Positions 8,798-17,182 of a stretch of 64,000 nucleotides of DNA are shown piece by piece (position 1 is the stretch's first letter; each line of letters begins with the position of its first letter). The notes beneath the pieces were generated by a model. The model was not told the origin of the DNA. It made no database searches and was given only the letters and a program-made list of their open reading frames with translations. This DNA comes from Thermosipho melanesiensis BI429 (GTDB taxonomy: Bacteria > Thermotogota > Thermotogae > Thermotogales > Fervidobacteriaceae). The stretch covers positions 1 to 64,000 of the forward strand of contig NC_009616.1 in assembly GCF_000016905.1 (NCBI RefSeq), read 5' to 3'. Both the position numbers and the translations under genes were made by a program.

Positions 8798-10666
8798 TTA
8801 AATTTCTTCAGCTAATTCAAAAGCATCTTGTACCGCATCTATAATCTGACCAATTTTTGCTGCGTCACCTATTAAATAAACATTTTTAAATTCTCTTGAT
8901 AATTCTTCATATAACTTATTTTCAGGCTTTGTCCCAGCTGTTACAATTATGCTGTCAAACTCTCCTAAAGAAAATTCTCTTCCATCTTTTGTTTGCGCAA
9001 CTACATTTTTCCCATTAATTTCTTTAACCAAAGTATTTGTATAAATTGAAATCTTCGGTGCATAATTTTTCTGAAATAGTTTACTAGCTACAATCTCCAT
9101 ACCTCTCCCAACTTGTTCTAACATCTCAACTACAGTAACCTTTTTTCCTTCGATTATCAATGCTTCAGCAACTTCAAGTCCTATTAAACCTCCACCAATA
9201 ATCAACACCTTTTCACCATCAACTTTTTTACCATTAAAGAAATCAAAACCAGTTATAAAATTTTCCAATCCTGGAATATTTGGAACAAATGGTTTAGCAC
9301 CGGTTGCTACAATTATTATTTCAAATTTTTCACTTCTAAATGTATCCAAAGTAGCTTCTGTGTTTAATCTTATTTTCAACTCTTTTTTAGCCTTTTTTAT
9401 CAAATCCTCTAAAGTATCTTTCATAGACAACTTACCTGGTGATTTATAAGCTAAAACCCATTGACCACCTAGATAAGAATTTTTTTCAAATATTGTAACA
9501 TCATAATTTTTCTTCTTCAAATACAATCCCGCAAACAATCCCGCTGGGCCACCACCAACTATAGCTACCTTCTTTCTGTTAGTACTAGTTTTACTATTAA
9601 AGCTACTATGAACTTCAGGATTTGCAATACAACCAATTTCTCTTCCGGCTTTCACGTTTCCCAAACATCCTTGCAAACAACTACCACATCTAATATAATC
9701 ATCAGAATTTGATAATATTTTCTTTGGAAATCCTGGATCTATAATTAACTGCCTTCCAAAAACTACCCCATCTATAACCTTATCATCCATGAGTTTTTTA
9801 TATCTTTCGTCTTTTTGCATTCTACCAACTGCGATTATAGGAAGTGATGTTAAATTTCTTATTTCTCTTAACTTATCATCCATTACTTTTAAAGGCAATG
9901 ACATATGATTATAATACCAAGGTGCCGAATCGCAAGCATTACCCCAACCAACGTGAATAACTGAAACCCCAAATTCTTGTGCAAGTAGAAAAATTCGCGA
10001 AAGTTCTTCTAATGTTATTCCTCCATCAACAAACTCACTTCCTGAAATTCTTAAAAACAACGGTATTTTTATCTCTGATGTTATCGCGGATAAAAGTTCC
10101 TTCGCAAACTTTAGCTTATCCTTTCCATATTCATCTTTTCTTTTGTTCATCCTTTCAGAATAAAATTGATGTACAATATAACCATGTCCAAATTGTATTT
10201 CAATAGCATCAGCTCCCGCTTCCTGTGCACGTAGTGCGTTTTCTTTAAATGCATGAATAATTTCCCATATTTCCTTCTGTGTCAATTCTCTTGGAGTTTG
10301 CCCAGTAGATGGACAAATAACTGACGATGGAGCGACAACTTCTCCAGAAGCTTTTGGATTAGCTGCTCTTCCAGCATGGTTTAAATGAACAACTAATTTA
10401 GTATCATATTTATGTAAAGTATCTACTAGTCTTTTTAAACCTTCAATATGAGCGTCAGTATTCAACATAGTCTGCTTAGGATGTTCTTTTCCATTTGGTA
10501 AAACTGAAATAGGTTCAAATATTATTGTTCCAACCCCACCTTTTGCTTTATTTTCATAATACTTTATTTGCTCATCAGTAATTAAACCTGTTTTCGGTGT
10601 GGCAAGTGCTGTTTTTATCGGAGCCATAAATATGTAATTTTTGGTTTCAAAATTACCAAATCTCAA
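8798..10666 (-). CDS. NADH:flavin oxidoreductase, old-yellow-enzyme/dienoyl-CoA-reductase type
   Basis: A 622-residue multidomain redox enzyme. Residues 1-320 form an FMN-binding TIM barrel of the old yellow enzyme family. Next come the cysteines of a 4Fe-4S cluster (CGSCLQGC, then a fourth Cys in GCIANP at about 340). From about 360 a FAD/NAD-binding pair of Rossmann folds begins with VAIVGGGPAGL and contains a second VLIIGGGLIGLE. This layout is that of 2,4-dienoyl-CoA reductase and NADH oxidase enzymes of anaerobes; the true substrate cannot be read from sequence. The start is a TTG whose last bases overlap the TGA of the upstream ferredoxin (TTGA), with GAGGTG upstream, so the two genes are translationally coupled and the ferredoxin may feed or drain electrons. 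Confidence 0.92.
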   Translation of the reverse strand: MRFGNFETKNYIFMAPIKTALATPKTGLITDEQIKYYENKAKGGVGTIIFEPISVLPNGKEHPKQTMLNTDAHIEGLKRLVDTLHKYDTKLVVHLNHAGRAANPKASGEVVAPSSVICPSTGQTPRELTQKEIWEIIHAFKENALRAQEAGADAIEIQFGHGYIVHQFYSERMNKRKDEYGKDKLKFAKELLSAITSEIKIPLFLRISGSEFVDGGITLEELSRIFLLAQEFGVSVIHVGWGNACDSAPWYYNHMSLPLKVMDDKLREIRNLTSLPIIAVGRMQKDERYKKLMDDKVIDGVVFGRQLIIDPGFPKKILSNSDDYIRCGSCLQGCLGNVKAGREIGCIANPEVHSSFNSKTSTNRKKVAIVGGGPAGLFAGLYLKKKNYDVTIFEKNSYLGGQWVLAYKSPGKLSMKDTLEDLIKKAKKELKIRLNTEATLDTFRSEKFEIIIVATGAKPFVPNIPGLENFITGFDFFNGKKVDGEKVLIIGGGLIGLEVAEALIIEGKKVTVVEMLEQVGRGMEIVASKLFQKNYAPKISIYTNTLVKEINGKNVVAQTKDGREFSLGEFDSIIVTAGTKPENKLYEELSREFKNVYLIGDAAKIGQIIDAVQDAFELAEEI

Positions 10667-10956
10667 CTAAAATCACCTCTTCTCCCAATACCTCTTCTAC
10701 CCAATCCTCTACCCATACCTTTTCCAAAACCTTTGCCCATTCCATTTCCTCTACCAAAACCTCTTAATGATGGATTTTCATAATTTGGCCTAATTGCATT
10801 TTTAGGACATTTTTCCATACACAAACCACATCTTGTACAAATTTCATTATTTATGTAAGGAAACCCATCTTCCTTCATAATAATTGCTCCTTCAACAGGG
10901 CAAACATTAACACAAAACTTGCATTTTATACAATCACTCTCTCTTATCCAAGGCAC
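10663..10956 (-). CDS. Two-cluster 4Fe-4S ferredoxin with a Gly/Arg-rich tail
   Basis: A 97-residue protein. Residues 1-56 hold two CxxCxxCxxxCP-type motifs (CIKCKFCVNVCP and CTRCGLCMEKCP), predicting two [4Fe-4S] clusters. The last 35 residues are a low-complexity basic tail built of G, R, M and K (GFGRGNGMGKGFGKGMGRG and similar), a feature often seen on small proteins encoded beside NifX-like and MinD-like ATPase genes in anaerobes. The GTG start at 10956 has GGAGGTG five bases upstream. It overlaps the following oxidoreductase gene by four bases. Probable electron-transfer partner of that enzyme or Fe-S donor to the neighbouring ATPases; the tail may bind nucleic acid or a partner protein. 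Confidence 0.85.
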   Translation of the reverse strand: MPWIRESDCIKCKFCVNVCPVEGAIIMKEDGFPYINNEICTRCGLCMEKCPKNAIRPNYENPSLRGFGRGNGMGKGFGKGMGRGLGRRGIGRRGDFS

Positions 10957-10974
10957 GTTTTCACCTCCTATATT

Positions 10975-11298
10975 CTACTCAACTAGTTTCGTACTAATCT
11001 CTTTTAAAGCCTCTTCAACGGTATCTGCTTCGACCAATAAAGTTCTATATCCCCAATCTTTTAATTTCATCATAGAAGCTTTTCCCATAGATTTTCCAAC
11101 CCAAACATCACAATGGCCTAAAAATTCCTTTATCTCTTCAACCTTTGCATGCATATGTGTTTCTGCGTATGGATTTTTTATTTCTTCAACCTTTTTAAAT
11201 TCTCCATCTTTATAGTCGTATATAACGTATAGTTTTGAATGTCCAAAATGTTCTTCATTCATAAAAATCCCATCATTTGTACCAAACGCTATTTTCAC
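10975..11298 (-). CDS. NifX/NafY-like (dinitrogenase Fe-Mo cofactor fold) protein
   Basis: A 107-residue single-domain protein of the dinitrogenase iron-molybdenum cofactor superfamily (RNase-H-like fold). The family pattern is seen in MKIAFGTNDG, HFGHSKLYVIYD and the C-terminal glycine-containing strand GYRTLLVEADTVEEAL. In nitrogen fixers such proteins carry Fe-S or FeMo-cofactor precursors; in non-fixing anaerobes their role is unknown. A histidine/methionine-rich stretch (ETHMHAK, 46-52) and one cysteine (HCDVW) could bind metal. The start is GTG with AAGGAGATG upstream. It is cotranscribed with a second family member and two MinD-like ATPases; no nifHDK genes occur in this window. Confidence 0.85.
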   Translation of the reverse strand: MKIAFGTNDGIFMNEEHFGHSKLYVIYDYKDGEFKKVEEIKNPYAETHMHAKVEEIKEFLGHCDVWVGKSMGKASMMKLKDWGYRTLLVEADTVEEALKEISTKLVE

Positions 11299-11310
11299 AA
11301 TTTCATCTCC

Positions 11311-11655
11311 TTAATGTGTCGGACTTTCAACTTTTTCTAATTTACCACTTTTATAATCCTCAATAATTTCTCTTAATGTTTTTTTGTTCGTTAAATACAC
11401 ATCAATACCTGCTGCTTTTAATACTTCAAATGCATTTTTTCCAACATTTTCCAACACTAATACACTAACACCTTTCGATACCAACATCTGCGAAACTTTT
11501 GGACCCATTCCATGGGCATCATCAGCAGTATTTTCAATAACTTCTACAATTTCTTCTTTTTCCAAATCATAAACCACAAAAAATTCAGCCCTTGCAAATC
11601 TCTCATCACTCAATGAATCTAATGTTTTTCCCTTTGATGGTACCGCCAATTTCAT
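11311..11655 (-). CDS. NifX/NafY-like (dinitrogenase Fe-Mo cofactor fold) protein
   Basis: A 114-residue paralogue of the next gene, with the same fold signature (MKLAVPSKG, FARAEFFVVYDLE, HGMGPKVSQMLVSKGVSVLVLENVG). It contains no cysteine, unlike its neighbour, so any metal cluster would need other ligands. The ATG start has GGAGGTG upstream. It lies between the MinD-like ATPases and the second NifX-like gene in one minus-strand operon. Likely a cluster carrier or scaffold working with the ATPases; precise function unknown. Confidence 0.85.
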   Translation of the reverse strand: MKLAVPSKGKTLDSLSDERFARAEFFVVYDLEKEEIVEVIENTADDAHGMGPKVSQMLVSKGVSVLVLENVGKNAFEVLKAAGIDVYLTNKKTLREIIEDYKSGKLEKVESPTH

Positions 11656-11671
11656 ACTAACACCTCCACTT

Positions 11672-12544
11672 TTAATATAATTTCTTTATTACTTTACCAA
11701 ATATTTCTTTAATAGCTTTTGCAGCAATACTATTTTCATAATTTACAACTGGTTTCGTTTCAAGATTAGATTTCTCCACAACATCATCAAATGGAATCTC
11801 TCCAAGAATCTCAATACCATCACTTATGCAATAATTCTTTATTTCCTTTGTCATAGATGGATTTAAATCATATTTATTAATCACTACCCCGAATTCTCTT
11901 CTGAAATGCCTTACCGTCTCTACAATTCTTTTTAAGTCATGTAATCCAGAAGAAGTAGGTTCCGTCACTATTATCACATAATTAACTGCAACAATTGACG
12001 AAGTTGCAGGGCAACCAATACCAGGCGCTCCATCTATTAACACCACTTCTTTTTTTTCTTCAGTAGCTTTGTTTAATGCTAATTTCCTAACTTCTGCTAC
12101 CAAACCCCCAGAGGTTTCTTCGCCGGGATTTAAATTTGCATGTATTATTTCTTTTTCATTAGTAGTCACCGAGTAGTAATATTCGCCAGACAATGCAGTT
12201 TCTAACCTAATTGCATTTCTTGGGCATGCTATCACACATGCATTACAACCTTCACATGCAAATTGATCAACATCGTATTTTTCATTTTTAAAACCTATCG
12301 CTTCAAACCTACAAACTTTCTTACAAATTCCACATTTATCACATTTTGTCTGATCAATTACCGCTTTTTTTCCTCCATAATAATCATATTTCTCTTTTAT
12401 TTCTCCACTAAACATAAGATTTAAATTTGCAGCATCAACATCACAATCTGCAAGTACTACATTTTTTAGCAATACTCCAAATGAAGAACTCAAAGTTGTC
12501 TTACCTGTTCCTCCCTTGCCACTCACAATAGCCAGTTGTTTCAT
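11672..12544 (-). CDS. MinD-superfamily P-loop ATPase with inserted ferredoxin domain
   Basis: A 290-residue deviant-Walker ATPase. It starts with the P-loop SGKGGTGKTTLSS (8-20), followed by the switch-like DCDVDAANLN. An inserted ferredoxin domain at about 60-115 contains CDKCGICKKVC and CEGCNACVIACP, predicting two [4Fe-4S] clusters. A later DGAPGIGCPATSS segment is the Walker B region. This family (MinD-like ATPase with ferredoxin insert) is common in strict anaerobes and is thought to take part in metal-cluster assembly or transfer, but it is uncharacterised biochemically. Its ATG overlaps the TGA of the preceding homologue (ATGA), so the two are probably made together and could form a heterodimer. 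Confidence 0.9.
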   Translation of the reverse strand: MKQLAIVSGKGGTGKTTLSSSFGVLLKNVVLADCDVDAANLNLMFSGEIKEKYDYYGGKKAVIDQTKCDKCGICKKVCRFEAIGFKNEKYDVDQFACEGCNACVIACPRNAIRLETALSGEYYYSVTTNEKEIIHANLNPGEETSGGLVAEVRKLALNKATEEKKEVVLIDGAPGIGCPATSSIVAVNYVIIVTEPTSSGLHDLKRIVETVRHFRREFGVVINKYDLNPSMTKEIKNYCISDGIEILGEIPFDDVVEKSNLETKPVVNYENSIAAKAIKEIFGKVIKKLY

Positions 12545-13389
12545 TTTATCATCTCCTTTATTGCATTAAAAAAATCTAAAAATTTCCCTTCCCACTCTGG
12601 TAGATGTTGTGCAAATATCTTTCCTTCAGAATACAATCTGGCTATCTTCTTATCAAATGGTATCTTTAAGCCAATAGGAATATTTTCTCTCTTTGCATAT
12701 TCATCAATTAAGTTACTTCTATTAGTATCACGATTTACAACAATAGCAGCTGGTATTTTCATTTCTTTCACAAGATCAACAGCAAGTGATAAATCATGTA
12801 AACCAAATGTGGTAGGTTCTGTAACTAATATTGCAAAATCCACATTTCTTAAACTTTCAACCACAGGACATGAAGTACCAGGTTGAGAATCAATTAGTAT
12901 CACATCAAAAGATTCATCAATGTGTTTCTTCAATTGCCTTATTATTCTCACACCCGAAGGTTCACCTATGTTTAAAAGTCCCATACCAAATTTTAAATTT
13001 TCATTTATTCTTCCCAACTTAATTTTTCCTATACTTTTTGGTACTTCTTTTATGGCATTTACAGGACACACCATGGTACACGCACCACAACCATGACACA
13101 AATTCTTAAACACCACTGTACTATTTGGAAAAACGGAAATCGCCCCAAATTGGCACGCTCTTGAACATTCTCCACATTTTATACATTTATCATTATCAAC
13201 AACTGGTAACAAAATATCTACACTTTCTTCTTTTTCAAAAGTAACATCAAAGAACAAATAATCATTTGGTTCCTCCACATCTACATCTAGCAACTGTACT
13301 TTATATTTCTTTGAAAGAACATACGCCAAGTTAGTGGATACAGTTGTTTTACCTGTGCCTCCTTTACCACTTAATATTGTTATTTTCAT
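12541..13389 (-). CDS. MinD-superfamily P-loop ATPase with inserted ferredoxin domain
   Basis: A 282-residue homologue of the following gene. P-loop LSGKGGTGKTTVSTN near residue 5-19; inserted ferredoxin with CIKCGECSRACQ and CHGCGACTMVCP (about 72-112); Walker B region IDSQPGTSCPV. It is the first gene of a minus-strand set: two ATPases, two NifX-like proteins, a ferredoxin and a flavin oxidoreductase. The ATG at 13389 has GGAGGAAAAGAT upstream, and an extended -10 promoter is visible further up. The arrangement suggests an ATP-driven pathway for building or moving an Fe-S cofactor, possibly for the last enzyme of the operon. Confidence 0.9.
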   Translation of the reverse strand: MKITILSGKGGTGKTTVSTNLAYVLSKKYKVQLLDVDVEEPNDYLFFDVTFEKEESVDILLPVVDNDKCIKCGECSRACQFGAISVFPNSTVVFKNLCHGCGACTMVCPVNAIKEVPKSIGKIKLGRINENLKFGMGLLNIGEPSGVRIIRQLKKHIDESFDVILIDSQPGTSCPVVESLRNVDFAILVTEPTTFGLHDLSLAVDLVKEMKIPAAIVVNRDTNRSNLIDEYAKRENIPIGLKIPFDKKIARLYSEGKIFAQHLPEWEGKFLDFFNAIKEMIK

Positions 13390-13440
13390 ATCTTTTCCTC
13401 CTTCTTTTATTCCAAAATATACTTTTTTATCATTACTTAT

Positions 13441-13470
13441 ATTATATCACTATTATTTGAACAATAAAGA
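13441..13470 (-). promoter_or_regulatory. Promoter of the MinD/NifX-like operon
   Basis: On the minus strand, TATAAT (13446-13441) is preceded by TGA, giving the extended -10 TGATATAAT. A weak -35 (TCTTTA) lies 18 bases upstream. The first gene begins about 50 bases downstream. Confidence 0.55.
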
Positions 13471-13510
13471 AGATAAATTTAAATAATTCTTACAAATTTT
13501 ATCCACAATA

Positions 13511-13550
13511 AAAAATCACTTCTGGTTGATTGTGAACAACCAGAAGTGGT
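13511..13550 (-). terminator. Intrinsic terminator of the aldehyde dehydrogenase gene
   Basis: CACTTCTGGTTG (13517-13528) pairs perfectly with CAACCAGAAGTG (13537-13548); on the minus strand the stem is followed by ATTTTTTATT. Confidence 0.9.
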
Positions 13551-13588
13551 ATATTCCAATTAATAAATCTTTTATATTAATAAGTCCT

Positions 13589-15157
13589 TTATAATATCTT
13601 TTCTGACCAAACTTTTGCTTGTAAGAAAAGACCTAAATAATCTCTTCCGCCTGCTTTACTATCTGTGCCTGACATATTAAATCCACCAAACGGATGAACT
13701 CCAACAAGTGCTCCTGTACATTTTCTATTGAAGTATAAATTCCCAACGTGAAATTCCACCTTGGCTCTTTCTATATGTTCTCTTGATTTCGAATAAAGTG
13801 AACCAGTAAGACCATATTCTGTAGAGTTAGCTATTTTTAATGCCTCATCAAAATCCTTTGCTTTAATTACAGACAACACAGGACCAAAAATTTCCTCTTG
13901 CGCTATTCTTGCATTCCAAGGTACATCTTTGAATATTGTCGGTTGTATAAAATATCCGCCCAATTCTTCTAGCGCTTTACCACCAAATATCAATTTTCCT
14001 TCATTTTTACCAATCTCAATATAGTTCATGATCTTATTCTTCGCTGAGCTGTTGATAACTGGACCTAGCCAGTTCTCATGAAACCTTACATCTCCAATTT
14101 TTATTTCTTTTGTTTTTTCAACTATTTTTTCAACTAATTTATCATAAATATCTTCAACAATTATTGCTCTACTTCCGGCACTACATTTTTGACCTTGAAA
14201 TCCAAACGCACTAACTACAATACCTTCTGCAGCAAAATCTAAATCTGCCGTTTCATCAACAACAACTGCGTCTTTCCCTCCCATTTCCAAAACAACTCTT
14301 TTAATCCACATCTGTCCTTTCTGAGGTTTTGCAGCAAGTTCATTTATCTTTAATCCAACTTCTTTAGACCCAGTAAAGCTTATAAATCTTATCTTTGGAT
14401 GCTTAACTAAATATTCACCAACAACTGCTCCACTTCCAGGCAAAAAGTTAACAACCCCATCAGGAAGTCCAGCTTCACGTAATGCTTCAACAAATTTTGC
14501 TGCAATAACAGTACTATCACTAGCAGGTTTTAGTACTACTGTATTACCAGTAACTACCGCTGCACTTGTCATTCCAACAAGTATTGCAAGTGGAAAATTC
14601 CACGGTGGAATTATTGCACCAACCCCCATTGGAATATAATTCAAATCATTTTTTTCAGTTTCTATCCTAACCAATGGTTGCTGAGCATCATACCTCAACA
14701 TTTCTCTTGCATAAAACTCTAAAAAGTCTACCGCTTCGGCAAAATCAGCATCAGCTTCTACCCAATTTTTCCCCACCTCATAAACCATTGTAGCCACAAA
14801 TTCAAATCTATTATCTCTAAGAATTTTTGAAGTTTTCAATAGATATTCTGCCCTTTTCCATGCAGGTACTCTGCTCCAACTTTTAAATGTTTCAAACGCT
14901 GTCTCAACTGCCTTTTCAGCAATCTCTTCATTTGATTTAGCAGTATAACCCACAACCTCTTCAATTTTACTTGGATTGATGGATCTTATAAATTCTCCTG
15001 TTTCATATTCTTTTCCACCAATCACAATAGGATATCTTTTTCCAAACTCACTTTCCACTCTTTTTAATGTTTCTTTCATTTCATTGTAAATCTCTTGATC
15101 GTTAAAATCTATAATACCTAGATTTTTAAAAGGTTTTAAAATATAATATTTACTCAT
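13589..15157 (-). CDS. rocA: L-glutamate gamma-semialdehyde (1-pyrroline-5-carboxylate) dehydrogenase
   Basis: A 522-residue aldehyde dehydrogenase of the PutA-C/RocA group, oxidising glutamate semialdehyde to glutamate with NAD+. Family marks are IIPPWNFPLAI, the NAD-site FTGSKEVG, the general-base Glu in LEMGGKDAVVV, and the catalytic Cys in GFQGQKCSAGSR. The N-terminal extension (about 50 residues before the dehydrogenase fold) is typical of RocA. The second ATG (15157) is preferred because AAGGGGGG lies at normal distance from it; the ATG at 15163 overlaps that site. It stands alone with its own terminator; no proline dehydrogenase gene is next to it. Function is well supported; substrate specificity is by family. 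Confidence 0.88.
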   Translation of the reverse strand: MSKYYILKPFKNLGIIDFNDQEIYNEMKETLKRVESEFGKRYPIVIGGKEYETGEFIRSINPSKIEEVVGYTAKSNEEIAEKAVETAFETFKSWSRVPAWKRAEYLLKTSKILRDNRFEFVATMVYEVGKNWVEADADFAEAVDFLEFYAREMLRYDAQQPLVRIETEKNDLNYIPMGVGAIIPPWNFPLAILVGMTSAAVVTGNTVVLKPASDSTVIAAKFVEALREAGLPDGVVNFLPGSGAVVGEYLVKHPKIRFISFTGSKEVGLKINELAAKPQKGQMWIKRVVLEMGGKDAVVVDETADLDFAAEGIVVSAFGFQGQKCSAGSRAIIVEDIYDKLVEKIVEKTKEIKIGDVRFHENWLGPVINSSAKNKIMNYIEIGKNEGKLIFGGKALEELGGYFIQPTIFKDVPWNARIAQEEIFGPVLSVIKAKDFDEALKIANSTEYGLTGSLYSKSREHIERAKVEFHVGNLYFNRKCTGALVGVHPFGGFNMSGTDSKAGGRDYLGLFLQAKVWSEKIL

Positions 15158-15250
15158 TCCCATCCCCCCTTTTTTGATATTGTAGTTTTATTTTAATATA
15201 AAACAGGTGAATTATTTAAAAGCAAAAAAATAGAGAAAAATTTAATTTTA

Positions 15251-15281
15251 TTGTAATTTATCGCAATTTTCATGCTATAAT
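15251..15281 (+). promoter_or_regulatory. Promoter of the membrane-protein/nucleoside-importer operon
   Basis: TTGTAA (15251-15256), 19-base spacer, TATAAT (15276-15281) with TGC immediately before it (extended -10). The first gene starts about 70 bases downstream. Confidence 0.6.
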
Positions 15282-15351
15282 TCTTGTAGATAAAGATAAA
15301 GTTTTATGTTAAAATTTAAATCCGAAAAAATTAACTGGAGGTGCTGATTTA

Positions 15352-17166
15352 ATGAAACGGATTATACTACTAATTTTTTCTCTCACAATCGCTGTTTCCC
15401 TATTTTCTATTGATCTAGAAAAATCAAAAGAACTATTTCTAAATTACATTAAAATTTTTGACAATCCTGATGATGAATTTTTGTTGCAAGTTAAAAATTC
15501 TATTGAAAAAGATCTTCCTTTATATAGATATTACAAAATAGAATTAGTAGGCAGTGTTGAAAAAACCGACGTTACAAAAGGTGTTGGAGACTATCTCAAT
15601 GTTATTTATAACTCTTATGTTTCAAAAGATTATAGTAAACAACTCGCACGTGCTGCGTTTTTCGCATACCTTGAAGCTAAACTAGAAAGAAAATCATTTG
15701 AATCTAGTTTTATAAAATCCTCTCCAAATTTCAATCAATTTTTCAATAATTACCAATCAAAAGTCATCTTTGCTGCAAGAAACTATATATCAGATCTCTT
15801 TGCAAAACATCTTGGAGCATCTGATATTAACCTACCGTACGATATAGATGCGCCATATTTTGATTTTAACTTTGAATATAAACCTAAATTTACTCAAAAA
15901 GAATTTGAAAATGAAATAAAAATTCTTCTCAATGACAAAGAAATAGTTAAAAAATTTAATGAATACCTTGAACTAATATCAAAAAATCCTGAAAGAATAA
16001 CATTTTTCATTAACAGATACACTGGATTAATGCAAAGGAATATTATACGAAACATATCCAATTTAAAAAATTATTTTTCGGAGTATTTTGCGCAAAATAC
16101 TCCAAAAAACATTAGTTACTGGTGGATAAGATGGCTTGTTTATATAGTTATAGTCACTTTCTTTATAAAATACAAAAAATGGAATCTTGCTATAGCCATT
16201 ATTTCAATAATAGAAATTATTTATTTATTCGTTGCATTTGATATTTTGTCTAACACCGATGCAAACATTTACGGATTAATTGCATTTTCAACAATTATTG
16301 CGTCTTCATTAATAATTTTAAAGAAAGGAAAAATTTTTAATTTAGTTGTTTTATCATTAATAATTGTTTCATTTTTTATTCCTTCATTTTTCACAAAAAG
16401 TCTTAATATGAAGGAACAATCTTCTTTCCAAGACTCAATTTATTTTAATCAACTTGTCCAAGATGTTTTGAAAGATAAATATTCTACCTTTTCAAATATA
16501 GTAACAAAAACACTTACTATTGTAAATTCAAGCATCAACAACACAGAAAGCATATCAAACAGAATTAGTATAATTTCTAAAGAACTAGAAAAAAAAGTTA
16601 AAACACCTGAATATAAAAGTATAGAGAATTTTAATGACAGAATAAAAGATATAGAAAATTTGAAAGGGGAAATTTCAAATTACATAATTGAAGAACAAAT
16701 AAATAAAAAACAATTAAATGGTGCAAAGAAAGATATTGAAAAATTTTCAAAAAAAATCGCAAAATTTTCCTCTGAAAAATTTGAAAACATATTCTTAAAA
16801 GAATTTGAAAAAAGGGTAAATTTCGAAGAAATTTCACCTTTAATTGATACAACAAAAAAAATTGTAGCAAGTACAAAAGATCTAACTAACTATAGGATAT
16901 ATTTCTATAAAACAAAATACGGAATTATATCTTTTGTTCTAATATCTGTAGCTCTATTTTTATACGTATTAAATAATAAAAACTTCATTATTTGGGCTAT
17001 TTCTGCTTTTGTTTCTTCAATCTTTATGTTAATAAACCCAATAGAATTTTTTGTACAAAAAGGAGTACCCACTTTAAACATTAACTATAATTTTTCAATT
17101 CCAATACTGCTTTTAGTTTCAATATTAATCTTAATTAAAGCTATACCCAAAAAGGGTAACTCTTAA
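15352..17166 (+). CDS. Membrane protein of unknown function upstream of the BMP importer
   Basis: A 604-residue protein that I do not recognise. It begins with a signal-like hydrophobic segment (residues 5-20). A soluble, charged region follows to about 260, probably outside the cytoplasm. Then come four hydrophobic helices (about 263-350), a long lysine/glutamate-rich helical region with coiled-coil character (about 360-515), and two to three helices at the C-terminus (about 525-600). The ATG at 15352 follows GGAGGTG. The gene ends only 16 bases before the BMP binding-protein gene and has no terminator between, so it is probably cotranscribed with the importer. It could be an accessory or sensory factor; nothing in the sequence fixes a role. 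Confidence 0.75.
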   Translation: MKRIILLIFSLTIAVSLFSIDLEKSKELFLNYIKIFDNPDDEFLLQVKNSIEKDLPLYRYYKIELVGSVEKTDVTKGVGDYLNVIYNSYVSKDYSKQLARAAFFAYLEAKLERKSFESSFIKSSPNFNQFFNNYQSKVIFAARNYISDLFAKHLGASDINLPYDIDAPYFDFNFEYKPKFTQKEFENEIKILLNDKEIVKKFNEYLELISKNPERITFFINRYTGLMQRNIIRNISNLKNYFSEYFAQNTPKNISYWWIRWLVYIVIVTFFIKYKKWNLAIAIISIIEIIYLFVAFDILSNTDANIYGLIAFSTIIASSLIILKKGKIFNLVVLSLIIVSFFIPSFFTKSLNMKEQSSFQDSIYFNQLVQDVLKDKYSTFSNIVTKTLTIVNSSINNTESISNRISIISKELEKKVKTPEYKSIENFNDRIKDIENLKGEISNYIIEEQINKKQLNGAKKDIEKFSKKIAKFSSEKFENIFLKEFEKRVNFEEISPLIDTTKKIVASTKDLTNYRIYFYKTKYGIISFVLISVALFLYVLNNKNFIIWAISAFVSSIFMLINPIEFFVQKGVPTLNINYNFSIPILLLVSILILIKAIPKKGNS

Positions 17167-17182
17167 AAAGGAGGGATGTTTT

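Noticed and set aside
10975-11655. Nitrogen fixation gene cluster
   Set aside because: The NifX-like proteins are the only link; nifHDK, nifB and nifE/N are absent, and the family occurs widely in non-fixing anaerobes.
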